52,662 bases of DNA from Clostridia bacterium (GCA_900767415.1 CAAFYZ010000023.1:1-52662), one strand, 5' to 3'; shown: positions 15,921 to 24,925, counted from the stretch's first letter. The notes: a model not told the origin generated them from the sequence alone. Numbers and translations are program-made.

Positions 15921-16346
15921 TTAAGCCTCCTCTTTGGTTTCTGTATCCGCCTTCGTCACAAACTTGCACTTGATGGGAAGTTTGTGTGCGGCAAGACGCA
16001 TCGCCTCTTTTGCCTGCTCTTCGGTGATGCCGTCCATCTCGAACATGACTCTGCCGGGCTTTACCACGGCGACCCAGTACTCGGGCGAACCTTTACCGGA
16101 CCCCATTCGGGTCTCGGCGGGTTTCTCGGTGATGGGTTTGTCGGGGAAAATCTTGATCCAGACCTGACCGCCACGCTTGACATATCTTGTCATAGCGATA
16201 CGGGCTGCCTCGATCTGGTTCGAGGTGATCCATGCCGGCTCGAGGGCAACAAGACCGTAAGAGCCGTGGGAAATCTTGTTTCCGCGAAGGGCTTTTCCTT
16301 TAAGACGTCCGCGCTGAACGCGTCTGTACTTAACTCTCTTCGGCAT
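15921..16346 (-). CDS. rplP: 50S ribosomal protein L16 (uL16)
   Basis: The 141-residue protein starts MPKRVKYRRVQRGRLKGKAL, then VALEPAWITSNQIEAARIAM, FPDKPITEKPAETRMGSGKG and PEYWVAVVKPGRVMFEM. uL16 organises the A-site/CCA-end region; its conserved basic loop matches the universal pattern. The ATG at 16346 gives the canonical start. It follows rpsC by 5 bp. Confidence 0.97.
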   Translation of the reverse strand: MPKRVKYRRVQRGRLKGKALRGNKISHGSYGLVALEPAWITSNQIEAARIAMTRYVKRGGQVWIKIFPDKPITEKPAETRMGSGKGSPEYWVAVVKPGRVMFEMDGITEEQAKEAMRLAAHKLPIKCKFVTKADTETKEEA

Positions 16347-16351
16347 TAACA

Positions 16352-17134
16352 TTACTTTCTGCCCTCCTCATTCTTTCTGAAGTTACGCCCGTCACGACGT
16401 CCGCCGTCTCTGCCGTCTCTGTTGTTCTGGCGGGGGCGACGATCGCTATTATCGTTTCTTCTCGGGCGTCTCTCGCGACGGTCGGGTCTCTGATCGGCAG
16501 CGCCCTCAGCGAGGACTTCACCCTTGTAGATCCAGACCTTTACGCCGATCTTACCGTAAGTGGTGTTCGCTTCATAGAAGCCGTAGTCGATGTCGGCTCT
16601 GAGGGTCTGAAGCGGAATGGTGCCCTCATGGTAATGCTCGACACGGGCAATCTCGGCACCGCCGAGACGACCGGAGCAGCATACCTTGATACCTCTCGCA
16701 CCGAGACGCATGGTTCTGCCGATGGCAAGTTTCATGGCGCGGCGGAAGGATACTCTCTTCTCCAGCTGAGCGGCGATGGACTCGGCGACGAGCTGGGCGT
16801 TCAGATCGGGGTTTCTGATCTCGATCACGTTGACGACGACCGGGCAGCCGACCATGGCTTCCAGTTCCGCTCTGAGCTTTTCGATCTCCGCACCGTGGAA
16901 GCCGATGACGACACCGGGCTTCGCACACTGAATAAAGACTCTGACGCGGGCGCTGTCGCGCTCGATCTCGATCTTCGGGATGCCTGCGCCCTGGAGCTTA
17001 TTCTTAATGTAGGTTCTGATACGGTAGTCGGATACAATGTTGTCGCCGAAGTTCTTATTCTCGACGAACCATCTGGAATCCCAGTTCTTGATCACGCCTA
17101 CGCGCAGACCGTGGGGATTAACTTTCTGTCCCAT
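16352..17134 (-). CDS. rpsC: 30S ribosomal protein S3 (uS3) with Arg/Asn/Asp-rich tail
   Basis: The 260-residue product starts MGQKVNPHGLRVGVIKNWDS, carries a KH domain with the PGVVIGFHGAEIE loop, and the C-terminal fold LGGAEIARVEHYHEGTIPLQ to IGVKVWIYKGEVL. After about residue 212 an extra, low-complexity tail of nearly 50 residues rich in Arg, Asn, Asp and Gly follows, ending NFRKNEEGRK. uS3 lines the mRNA entry and helicase site. Its start is two bases after the rplV stop, so the genes are probably translationally coupled. Confidence 0.96.
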   Translation of the reverse strand: MGQKVNPHGLRVGVIKNWDSRWFVENKNFGDNIVSDYRIRTYIKNKLQGAGIPKIEIERDSARVRVFIQCAKPGVVIGFHGAEIEKLRAELEAMVGCPVVVNVIEIRNPDLNAQLVAESIAAQLEKRVSFRRAMKLAIGRTMRLGARGIKVCCSGRLGGAEIARVEHYHEGTIPLQTLRADIDYGFYEANTTYGKIGVKVWIYKGEVLAEGAADQRPDRRERRPRRNDNSDRRPRQNNRDGRDGGRRDGRNFRKNEEGRK

Positions 17135-17136
17135 CG

Positions 17137-17478
17137 TCAACCTACCTCCTTCTCTTTGACTGCAAGTGTTACATGGCTGGTTCTCTTCAGAATCTGGAAC
17201 GCTCTGCCCTGTGCTCTCGGCTGAACTCTCTTCAGAGTGGGTCCGGGGCACACGAAGCATTCAGAAACATAGAGGTTGCTCGCATCCATGTTGAAATTGT
17301 GTTCGGCATTTGCTACCGCGCTCTTCAGGAGCTTTACGAGGGACTCGGCGGCGATCTTGTTGGTATTCTTCAGAATAGCCATCGCTTCATCGGTGCCCTT
17401 GCCTCTGATGAGATCGAGAACGATCTGCACTTTGCGCGGAGAAATTCTCACATATTTAAGATGTGCTTTTGCTTCCAT
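17137..17478 (-). CDS. rplV: 50S ribosomal protein L22 (uL22)
   Basis: The 113-residue product includes KYVRISPRKVQIVLDLIRGK (about 9-28), NAEHNFNMDASNLYVSECFV and the tunnel-lining hairpin LKRVQPRAQGRAFQILKRTSH. No macrolide-type deletion is evident in the hairpin. It lies 28 bp after rpsS; its end carries the rpsC ribosome site. Confidence 0.97.
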   Translation of the reverse strand: MEAKAHLKYVRISPRKVQIVLDLIRGKGTDEAMAILKNTNKIAAESLVKLLKSAVANAEHNFNMDASNLYVSECFVCPGPTLKRVQPRAQGRAFQILKRTSHVTLAVKEKEVG

Positions 17479-17506
17479 TTAGGGAATTGCCTCCTATCGC
17501 TTACTT

Positions 17507-17788
17507 TCAGTTTCCGTTGTTCGATGTTTTTGAGCCCGCATGACCCTTGAAGGTACGGGTAAGTGCAAATTCGCCGAGCTTGTGTCCGACCATATCTTCC
17601 GTGATATACACCGGCACATGCTTTCTTCCGTCGTGGACGGCGATCGTGTGACCGACGAATTCAGGGAAAATCGTCGAAGCGCGAGACCATGTCTTCAGCA
17701 CCTTTTTCTCATTCTTTTCATTCATAGCGACGATACGGTCGAACAGTTTCTGCTCTACATAAGGCGCTTTCTTTAAGCTTCTGCTCAT
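17507..17788 (-). CDS. rpsS: 30S ribosomal protein S19 (uS19)
   Basis: A 93-residue protein, MSRSLKKAPYVEQKLFDRIV at the start, with WSRASTIFPEFVGHTIAVHDGRKHVPVYI and the end KLGEFALTRTFKGHAGSK. uS19 pairs with uS13 in the 30S head. It lies 25 bp after rplB. Confidence 0.97.
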   Translation of the reverse strand: MSRSLKKAPYVEQKLFDRIVAMNEKNEKKVLKTWSRASTIFPEFVGHTIAVHDGRKHVPVYITEDMVGHKLGEFALTRTFKGHAGSKTSNNGN

Positions 17789-17813
17789 TGTGTTTCTCCT
17801 TACTCAAGTCACA

Positions 17814-18644
17814 TTACTTCGCGTTACGACGCTTGATAATGAATTTGTTGGTTCTTGCCTTCTTGTTTCTCGTCTTGTAGCCGAGAGCGGGCTTGCCCCA
17901 AGGAGTAACCGGTCCGGGATGTCCGATGGGGGACTTACCTTCACCACCGCCGTGCGGGTGATCGCAGGGGTTCATAACGGAACCGCGAACCGTCGGGCGA
18001 ATACCGAGGTGACGGGTCTTACCGGCCTTACCGAGTTTCACGGTCTCGTGCTCGAGGTTGCCGACCTGACCGATCGTCGCCTTGCAATCGAGACGGACGA
18101 TGCGGACCTCTCCCGAGGGGAGACGGATCTGCGCCACGCCGTTCTCTTTCGCCATCAGCTGTGCAAAAGCACCTGCGGAACGGACGAGCTGTGCGCCCTT
18201 ACCGGGATAAAGCTCGATGTTGTGAATGATCGTACCGACGGGAATGGACGAAATGGGAAGCACGTTGCCGGGCTTGATATCCGCGTCGGCACCTGTGGCG
18301 ACGACGTCGCCGTCGGTCAGTCCGACGGGAGCGATAATGTAGCTCTTCTTGCCCGCATCGTTTTCAAGGAGGGCGATGTAGGAGGTTCTGTTCGGGTCGT
18401 ACTCGACGCCGATGACCTTTGCCGTACCTTCGGTATCTCTCTTGAAGTCGATGATTCTGTACTTCTGCTTGTTGCCGCCGCCTTGATGACGGACGGTGAT
18501 CTTACCGTAGCTGTTTCTGCCGGCGTTCTTCTTCTTCTTCGCGATAAGGCTCTTCTCGGGTGTGAACTTGGTAACCTCGTCGAAGGAAGGACTCATCATG
18601 TTTCTGCGCGACGGTGTTGTCGGCTTATATCTCTTTGTAGCCAT
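17814..18644 (-). CDS. rplB: 50S ribosomal protein L2 (uL2)
   Basis: The 276-residue protein near the peptidyl-transferase centre contains GRNSYGKITVRHQGGGNKQK, YDPNRTSYIALL and the essential C-terminal MNPCDHPHGGGEGKSPIGHP with the conserved His near residue 230. It lies 15 bp after rplW. All core blocks are present and undisturbed. Confidence 0.98.
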   Translation of the reverse strand: MATKRYKPTTPSRRNMMSPSFDEVTKFTPEKSLIAKKKKNAGRNSYGKITVRHQGGGNKQKYRIIDFKRDTEGTAKVIGVEYDPNRTSYIALLENDAGKKSYIIAPVGLTDGDVVATGADADIKPGNVLPISSIPVGTIIHNIELYPGKGAQLVRSAGAFAQLMAKENGVAQIRLPSGEVRIVRLDCKATIGQVGNLEHETVKLGKAGKTRHLGIRPTVRGSVMNPCDHPHGGGEGKSPIGHPGPVTPWGKPALGYKTRNKKARTNKFIIKRRNAK

Positions 18645-18659
18645 TGTTCACTACCTCCC

Positions 18660-18956
18660 TCAGTTCATGCTATCGAAGAAGGGAATCGTGGCGGAATCTT
18701 CTGTCAGGGTGACGATCGCTTTCTTCCACTCGCCCGTGAAACCGGCGTGAACGCCGTATCTCTTCGGTTTCTTCTTCATATTGATGACATTGACCTTGGC
18801 GACTTTGGTCTTCTTGAACATCGCCTCGACTGCGGCGGCGATGTCCGCCTTCGTCGCGGTCTTGACCACTTCAAAGCTGTAACGCTTTTCACCGACGGAG
18901 TCCATGCTCTTTTCGGTGATGAGAGGTCTTACAATGATATCCGCGTAAGATTTCAT
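18660..18956 (-). CDS. rplW: 50S ribosomal protein L23 (uL23)
   Basis: The 98-residue exit-tunnel protein contains DIIVRPLITEKSM, YSFEVVKTATKADIAAAVEA and KKPKRYGVHAGFTGEWKKAI. It docks trigger factor and SRP. The ATG overlaps the rplD stop by four bases (ATGA), implying coupled translation. Confidence 0.97.
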   Translation of the reverse strand: MKSYADIIVRPLITEKSMDSVGEKRYSFEVVKTATKADIAAAVEAMFKKTKVAKVNVINMKKKPKRYGVHAGFTGEWKKAIVTLTEDSATIPFFDSMN

Positions 18957-19579
18957 CTTGCGTATACCTCCTCGATTTTATTCACCGCGTCTTTTGCGAT
19001 GATGAAGGTGTCGCAGTTCAGGATATCGTAAACGTTTACGGTATTCCACTGCGTGGTCTTGACGCCCTCGATATTGTCGCAGCTCTTGATGACGAAGCCG
19101 TTCACTTCGGGAAGCACGATCAGTGCTTTCTTCGCGGCGCCGAGATTTGCGAGCATGCCGACGATCGTCTTGGTCTTGTACTCATTCATCGTGATGTTGT
19201 CGACGACGATCATCTCGCCGTTTGCAACCTTGGAAGACAGAGCGCTGAACAGCGCGACTCTCTTCACACGCTTATTGAGCGTTACGCGGTAGCTGCGGGG
19301 CTTCGGGCCGAGCGCGATACCGCCGTGTGTCCACTGAGGAGCACGGGTACTTCCCTGTCTTGCACGACCGGTACCCTTCTGCTTCCAGGGCTTCTTGCCG
19401 CCGCCGGATACTTCCGTGCGGGTCAGCGTGGACTGCGTGCCCTGTCTCTGGTTGAGCAAAAACGCTCTGACTGCGGTATGGAGGACTGCTTCATTGACTT
19501 CCGCGCCGAACACGGTGTCCGACAGAGTGATCTCGCCGACTTCCTTGCCCGCCATATCAACAACTTTCATATTAGGCAT
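18953..19579 (-). CDS. rplD: 50S ribosomal protein L4 (uL4)
   Basis: The 208-residue protein has the tunnel extension around RQGTQSTLTRTEVSGGGKKP and WKQKGTGRARQGSTRAPQW, followed by the conserved globular fold. In E. coli uL4 also represses the S10 operon by acting on its leader. It lies 18 bp after rplC. Confidence 0.97.
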   Translation of the reverse strand: MPNMKVVDMAGKEVGEITLSDTVFGAEVNEAVLHTAVRAFLLNQRQGTQSTLTRTEVSGGGKKPWKQKGTGRARQGSTRAPQWTHGGIALGPKPRSYRVTLNKRVKRVALFSALSSKVANGEMIVVDNITMNEYKTKTIVGMLANLGAAKKALIVLPEVNGFVIKSCDNIEGVKTTQWNTVNVYDILNCDTFIIAKDAVNKIEEVYAR

Positions 19580-19597
19580 TGTATGTTCCTCCTTCCG

Positions 19598-20230
19598 TTA
19601 TGCTTTGACCGAGTCGCGGAGAAAGACGATTCCGCCCTTGGCACCGGGAACGGCACCCTTGACCGCGATCAGATTCTTTTCTGCATCGATCTTAACCGCA
19701 ACGAGGTTAAGAATGGTAACCTGCTCGTTACCGTACTGTCCAGCCATCTTCTTGTTCTTGTAAACACGGGAAGGCGTGGAGTTCGCGCCCATGGAACCGC
19801 ACTGGCGGTGGATCGGGCCCGTACCGTGGGTCATTCTCAGAATGTGGTGTCCCCATCTCTTCACGCAACCGGTATAGCCGCGTCCCTTTGTGATACCTGT
19901 GATGTCGACCTTGTCGCCTGCGGCGAAGGTATCGACGGTTACCACGGAACCGACCTCATACGCGCTCGTGTCGTCCAGTTTGAATTCTTTCAGATGTTTC
20001 TTCGGAGAGACACCGCTCTTTTTGAAATGACCGAGTTCAGCTTTCGTGAGATGCTTCTCTTTCGCATCCTCGAACGCGAGCTGAAGTGCGTCATATCCGT
20101 CGTTTGCGACGGTCTTCTTCTGTACTACCGCACACGGACCCGCTTCAATCAGGGTCACCGGTATTACATTGCCTTTTTCGTCGAAGATCTGGGTCATGCC
20201 CAGCTTCTTTCCGATCAAACCTTTTTTCAT
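19598..20230 (-). CDS. rplC: 50S ribosomal protein L3 (uL3)
   Basis: The 210-residue protein starts MKKGLIGKKLGMTQIFDEKG and includes DITGITKGRGYTGCVKRWGH and RMTHGTGPIHRQCGSMGANS. It folds near the peptidyl-transferase centre and initiates 50S assembly. It follows a 118-bp structured gap after rpsJ. Confidence 0.97.
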   Translation of the reverse strand: MKKGLIGKKLGMTQIFDEKGNVIPVTLIEAGPCAVVQKKTVANDGYDALQLAFEDAKEKHLTKAELGHFKKSGVSPKKHLKEFKLDDTSAYEVGSVVTVDTFAAGDKVDITGITKGRGYTGCVKRWGHHILRMTHGTGPIHRQCGSMGANSTPSRVYKNKKMAGQYGNEQVTILNLVAVKIDAEKNLIAVKGAVPGAKGGIVFLRDSVKA

Positions 20231-20348
20231 TTTTCCTCCATACAGTTATTGGTTGACGGGTTGAATTTTCGCTTTTCGCGGAGCCGCCAACTTGACTTTG
20301 AGGTGCGCCTTCGGGATTTGAAGTTCCCGACCCCCGAGGGGGATTTGT
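20231..20348 (-). promoter_or_regulatory. Structured rpsJ-rplC intercistronic region
   Basis: Two stacked hairpins lie just after the rpsJ stop: CCCCC/GGGGG (20331-20342, very short loop) and TCGGGA/TCCCGA (20311-20330, 8-nt loop). The rest precedes the rplC GGAGG. There is no U-tract, so it is not a normal terminator. Possible roles are an RNA-processing barrier or a ribosomal-protein binding site. Confidence 0.4.
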
Positions 20349-20657
20349 TTACGCCTTGATCTCGATCTCGACACCGGCGGGAAGCTCGATGCTCATCAGA
20401 GCCTCGACGGTCTTCTGCGCGGGATCCAGAATGTCGATCAGACGCTTGTGCGTGCGCATTTCGAACTGCTCACGGCTGTCCTTGTACTTGTGAACCGCTC
20501 TCAGGATCGTGACGATCTCTTTGTCGGTCGGAAGCGGAATAGGACCGCTGACCCGGCTTCCGTTCTTCTTAGCAACTTCCACTACCTTCTGCGCTGCGGC
20601 GTCGATGATGGTGGCATCGTAGCTCTTCAGTCTCACTCTGATCTTTCCTTTTGCCAT
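20349..20657 (-). CDS. rpsJ: 30S ribosomal protein S10 (uS10/NusE)
   Basis: The 102-residue first gene of the operon contains IRVRLKSYDATIIDAAAQKV, GPIPLPTDKEIVTILRAVHK and FEMRTHKRLIDILDP. uS10 is part of the 30S head and, as NusE, joins NusB and NusG in antitermination. Transcription starts from a consensus promoter about 250 bp upstream. Confidence 0.98.
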   Translation of the reverse strand: MAKGKIRVRLKSYDATIIDAAAQKVVEVAKKNGSRVSGPIPLPTDKEIVTILRAVHKYKDSREQFEMRTHKRLIDILDPAQKTVEALMSIELPAGVEIEIKA

Positions 20658-20910
20658 CGTTTTGTCCTCCTTTACGAATTGCTCTCATCCGCATTAAGAA
20701 GGGCGAGCAGGTTTCACACTGCGCCGGGCGTATCATTTACACCCCAACAAAATCAGTTCTGAAAGTCCACCGCAGGGACAGACGAACCGACCTTATGACA
20801 CAGTTGCCGCAGAGCGGCGCCCGCTGATTTCGCCCGGTTAACTATCGGACATACTCCACGGAAATTCCCCGTCAAAAGACGGCAACCTCCCGCTTCTTCG
20901 CATATCAAGC
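20658..20910 (-). promoter_or_regulatory. S10-operon 5' leader, structured
   Basis: About 250 nt lie between the predicted start (near 20910) and rpsJ. Local hairpins in mRNA order: CCGTC/GACGG (20869-20882), GCCGC/GCGGC (20806-20818), GTCC/GGAC (20765-20779), then a GC-rich CGCCCGGCGC segment. S10-operon leaders control ribosomal output in E. coli (L4) and structured rpsJ leaders occur in Firmicutes. I cannot match this one to a specific leader class. Confidence 0.5.
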
Positions 20911-20916
20911 CCAATT

Positions 20917-20945
20917 ATTATATCTTAAATACGATAAAAATGCAA
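20917..20945 (-). promoter_or_regulatory. Sigma-A promoter of the S10-spc-alpha operon
   Basis: On the minus strand TTGCAT (20940-20945), 17 nt, TATAAT (20917-20922). This is the only strong promoter found ahead of the 31-gene ribosomal operon. Confidence 0.85.
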
Positions 20946-21212
20946 GAGGTTCCGTTATTTTTTACAATTTTTGCGTGTAGAAAATTTTGCGTTATTTTCA
21001 TTGTGTTTTGTGCAATATAGATAAAAACAAGGAAAATCGGGCGATTTTCGGGAAAAATCAGGGTTTTTTCGCGATTGTAACAATATGTTCATAAATTTAT
21101 TGTAGAATAAAGATATCTTTCCGCCGCCCATATAAATATAAAGGTAGAAAACGCGGCGGAACAAAGCCGAAAGGCGGCAGCCCGACCCTCGGTCGGGTGC
21201 CGGCACACGTAT

Positions 21213-22337
21213 ATGAAATTCACAAAAGACAGACACGGAGTCTACCCCCTCGCTTTCTTTCTTCTGACCCTGTGCGCGGTGGTTCTGCGTACGGTGGCAC
21301 TGTTGATCGGATATGACACGGTAACCGGCTATTATACGACGCCGCTCGGAAAATGCGCCGACGCCGTCGCCGCGGTGTCCGTCCTGTTCTTCCTCTCCTA
21401 TGCGGTCGTATTCCGCAAGGACAAGGGACATGAGATCTCTTTTTTCTCCCCGGCGTCCTACGTACCTGCGGGGATTGTGGCGGCGTCTTTGCCTTTTTTT
21501 GCAAAACGGTTGTTTTCCGCGGCGGCAGGGGCACAGAACGTCGCGCGCACGCTTCCCATGCGGGCGACGGCGACGATCGGTGCCTTGCTGACGCTCCCTG
21601 CCCTTCTCTTCTTTCTCCTCTGCATTTTAACGCCGCGGACGCGTTCCGTTCTGCGAGGAGAATGTGGGATCCTGACGGCACTCGCCTTTGCCGTTTACGC
21701 CGCTTTTCTTTATTTTAACACGTCCCTGCCGATCAACTCACCGGGGAAACTGACCGAGCAATGCGCGTATCTTCTGATCTCGGTGTTCTTCCTCTATGAG
21801 ACGCGCATCGCGCTCGGACGGGAGTGCCGCGCGCTCTATCGGGCATTCGGCTTTGCGGCGGCGCATCTTGCGGCATATTCTTCCCTGCCGTCGCTGATCC
21901 TTTATTTTTTCAGAGATCTTATCGCCTCGGACAGTCTGCCGGCGGTCGTGCTGACCTTCGGACTCTTCCTCTTTATCTCCCTGCGCGTGCGCATGGCGGG
22001 GCACAGAGACGAGGCGACACACACACCGCTCACCGACACGCTCTTTGCGCTGGCGGCGGCAAGAGAAGACGAGGTTTTTGCAGACGGTCCTCTGCCCTAT
22101 GACATTCTCGAAGCGGAGAAAAACGATCCGAAGCATCTGCCCTCCGACATCTTCGCCGATCTGACGTCGGAAGAAGAGTGGGAAGACGGCGAAGAGGAGC
22201 CGTCGGATTCCGCGGTGGCGGACGAAAGCATGACAACGGACAGTGCGTCGGCGGACACAGATCCGACCCCCGACGAAAGCGAGCCGACGGAAACCGAGGA
22301 GGAGACAGCCACAGATGAAGAAAATTCTCGTCATTGA
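21213..22337 (+). CDS. Polytopic membrane protein with acidic tail, unknown function
   Basis: A 374-residue protein with about eight hydrophobic segments (roughly 12-34, 47-66, 78-100, 117-142, 150-170, 182-200, 209-236, 243-262), then a hydrophilic C-terminus of about 110 residues dominated by Glu, Asp, Ser and Thr. I do not recognise the family. The gene overlaps polA by 23 bp, so the two are probably co-transcribed. The start at 21213 has no obvious ribosome site; instead a 7-bp hairpin (21181-21197) lies just upstream, with AAGG before it. No strong promoter was found; TAGAAT at 21104-21109 could be a -10. Confidence 0.75.
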   Translation: MKFTKDRHGVYPLAFFLLTLCAVVLRTVALLIGYDTVTGYYTTPLGKCADAVAAVSVLFFLSYAVVFRKDKGHEISFFSPASYVPAGIVAASLPFFAKRLFSAAAGAQNVARTLPMRATATIGALLTLPALLFFLLCILTPRTRSVLRGECGILTALAFAVYAAFLYFNTSLPINSPGKLTEQCAYLLISVFFLYETRIALGRECRALYRAFGFAAAHLAAYSSLPSLILYFFRDLIASDSLPAVVLTFGLFLFISLRVRMAGHRDEATHTPLTDTLFALAAAREDEVFADGPLPYDILEAEKNDPKHLPSDIFADLTSEEEWEDGEEEPSDSAVADESMTTDSASADTDPTPDESEPTETEEETATDEENSRH

Positions 22338-24858
22338 CGGAAACAGTATCATTCACCGCGCCTATTACGGGGTGCGCCCGCTCAGCACCAAGAGCGGAAA
22401 ACCGACCAACGCGATCTTCGGCATGGTAAACATGATCTCGCGTCAGCTCGACGCCCTGAAACCGGAGTACGCCGCCGTCGCCTTCGACCTGAAAACACCG
22501 ACCTTCCGCCACAAGCTCTACGCCGATTACAAGGCGGGGCGGCGTCCGACCCCCGAAGATCTCGTCGCGCAGTTCGACGACGCAAAAGAAGTACTGCGGG
22601 CGATGGGTCTGCACATTCTGACGCTTGCGGGATATGAGGCGGACGACATACAGGGGACGGTCGCACACATGGCGCTCGGGACGGCGGATACGGAGAGTTT
22701 TGTCTTTTCGGGCGACCGCGACCTGCTCCAGCTGATCGACGACAAGATCACCGTCCTGCTCGCGACGAACACCGAGACGATACCGATGCACGAAAAAGAG
22801 TTCCGCGAAAAATACGGGATCCCGTCCTCCGAGTTCGTGGATATGAAAGCCCTGATGGGTGACTCGTCCGACAACATCCCGGGGGTCGCCGGGATCGGCG
22901 AAAAGACCGCCGCGACGCTGATCGCCGCCTTCGGCTCTCTGGAAGGAATCTACGAACACATCGACGACCCCGTCATCAAAAAAGGGGTCAGAGAAAAACT
23001 GCTCGCCGACCGCGACTCGGCGTTCCTCTCCCGGACGCTCGCCCGCATCGACACGGCGGTCCCCCTTCCCTTCTCCCTCGCCGATCTTTCCTATCACGGG
23101 ATCGACAAAGCGGCACTTTACCGCAAGTTGACAGAGCTTGAGCTTAATTCTTTTATTGTAAAGTTTAATTTGCATAAAGAAGATATTCCGATGGAAGAAA
23201 CGAAAGAATCCTCCGAAGAGGAAACAATTGTTTACATTTCGGAACTTCCGGACGGCATCTTGCAGAAAGAAACCGTCGCGCTGATCGAACAGGACGAAAA
23301 CTTTTATCTTTCCGACGGAGAGAAAAGTTTTCGTCTTGCGGGAGACATACAAGTGCTCTTCCCGCTCTTTTCCGGGCGCAGAAGTCTTCTCACATGGGAA
23401 GGAAAGCGACTCTGGCACCGTCTCAGAGAGGCGGGGTGCGAGATCGGGCGGGAGATACGTTTTCTCGACCTTGCGCTCTACGCCTATGTTCTGAATCCCG
23501 GCAGCGGAAATACGACGCTCCCGTCCCTCTTCTCAATGTTCCTCGGTGAGGTACTCACCACGGCGGCTCCCACACGTCTTTTCGCCCTGGAGCGCGCCAT
23601 GCGGCAAAAAATCATCGCGGACGGTGAACTCGCCGTGCTCGACGATCTCGAGATCCCCCTTCTCCCCGTCCTCGCCGAGACCGAAGAGATCGGCTTTCGC
23701 ATCGACACGGCGGGGATGCGGGAGTTCGGCGAAGCACTCGGAAAACTCGCGCAGGAGTTGACCGATCGGATCTATATTCAGGCGGGTGAAGTCTTCAACA
23801 TCAACTCTCCGAAGCAACTCGGAGAAGTTCTCTTTGAAAAACTCGGTCTTTCCTGCGGAAAGAAAAAGACGAAAAGCGGCTATTCCACCGATGCGGAAAC
23901 GCTCGAAGAACTCCGCGGATATGCGCCGATCGTCGATGACATTCTCGAATACCGCCAGGTCACGAAACTGCGGAGCACCTACGCCGTGGCTCTCGTGGAG
24001 GCGGCGGACGAAGAGCAACGGATTCACACCGATTTCAAGCAGACTCTGACGGCGACCGGTCGCCTCTCCAGTGCCGACCCGAACCTGCAGAACATTCCGA
24101 TCCGAACGAAAATGGGTCGGGAGATGCGCCGCTATTTCATTGCCAAAGCGGGCTATTCCCTGGTGGACGCCGACTATTCGCAGATCGAACTGCGCCTTCT
24201 TGCGCACATTTCGGGGGACGAAAAGATGCAGGACGCCTTCCGAAGCGGAGAAGACATCCACAAAAAGACTGCCGCCGCCGTCTTCGGCGTCCCCGAAGAG
24301 GCGGTCACCGACGAACTCCGCAAGCGGGCGAAAGCCGTCAATTTCGGCATTGTGTACGGAATCGGCGGATTCTCTTTGGCGAAGGATATCGGGACGACGG
24401 TCAAACAGGCAACCGCCTACATTCAGAATTACAAGCACAACTATCTCGACATCGACGCATACCTCGACCGCGCCGTGAAAGAGGCGGAAGAGAACGGGTA
24501 TTCCGTCACCCTCTTCGGCAGACGGCGGTATATCCCCGAACTCTCGGCACAGAACGCGAATCTGCGCGCCTTCGGCAAGCGGGTCGCCATGAATGCGCCC
24601 ATACAGGGCACGGCGGCGGACATCATCAAGGTCGCCATGATCCGCGTGGAGCGTCGCCTTCGGGAAGAGAAACTGGACGCACATCTTGTCATGCAGGTGC
24701 ATGACGAGCTGATTCTCGAAGTACGGGACGATCAGGTGGAGCGTGCGGCAAAGATTCTGAAAGACGAGATGGAACACGCGGTAGCGCTCTCCGTCCCGCT
24801 GACGGTCGATGTCACGAGCGGAAAGAACTGGCTCGAACAGCGTGAAGTCCTCCGATAA
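22315..24858 (+). CDS. polA: DNA polymerase I with degenerate proofreading domain
   Basis: The 847-residue enzyme fills repair and Okazaki gaps. The N-terminal 5'-nuclease (about 1-290) has MKKILVIDGNSIIHRAYYG, YADYKAGRRPTPEDL and GDSSDNIPGVAGIGEKTA. The central region (about 310-460) is shaped like the 3'-5' exonuclease but lacks the DxE metal-binding motif, so proofreading is probably absent, as in many Gram-positive Pol I. The polymerase domain has motif A DYSQIELR (from about 620), motif B RAKAVNFGIVYG (about 671-682) and motif C VHDEL (about 795-799). The ATG at 22315 follows GAGGAGG and overlaps the upstream gene. Confidence 0.97.
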   Translation: MKKILVIDGNSIIHRAYYGVRPLSTKSGKPTNAIFGMVNMISRQLDALKPEYAAVAFDLKTPTFRHKLYADYKAGRRPTPEDLVAQFDDAKEVLRAMGLHILTLAGYEADDIQGTVAHMALGTADTESFVFSGDRDLLQLIDDKITVLLATNTETIPMHEKEFREKYGIPSSEFVDMKALMGDSSDNIPGVAGIGEKTAATLIAAFGSLEGIYEHIDDPVIKKGVREKLLADRDSAFLSRTLARIDTAVPLPFSLADLSYHGIDKAALYRKLTELELNSFIVKFNLHKEDIPMEETKESSEEETIVYISELPDGILQKETVALIEQDENFYLSDGEKSFRLAGDIQVLFPLFSGRRSLLTWEGKRLWHRLREAGCEIGREIRFLDLALYAYVLNPGSGNTTLPSLFSMFLGEVLTTAAPTRLFALERAMRQKIIADGELAVLDDLEIPLLPVLAETEEIGFRIDTAGMREFGEALGKLAQELTDRIYIQAGEVFNINSPKQLGEVLFEKLGLSCGKKKTKSGYSTDAETLEELRGYAPIVDDILEYRQVTKLRSTYAVALVEAADEEQRIHTDFKQTLTATGRLSSADPNLQNIPIRTKMGREMRRYFIAKAGYSLVDADYSQIELRLLAHISGDEKMQDAFRSGEDIHKKTAAAVFGVPEEAVTDELRKRAKAVNFGIVYGIGGFSLAKDIGTTVKQATAYIQNYKHNYLDIDAYLDRAVKEAEENGYSVTLFGRRRYIPELSAQNANLRAFGKRVAMNAPIQGTAADIIKVAMIRVERRLREEKLDAHLVMQVHDELILEVRDDQVERAAKILKDEMEHAVALSVPLTVDVTSGKNWLEQREVLR

Positions 24859-24925
24859 AATCTCTTCGTCATGAAATAAATCTTTGTTTTCTACCGAAAA
24901 ACAGTCGTTACAAGAAAAATCCAAC

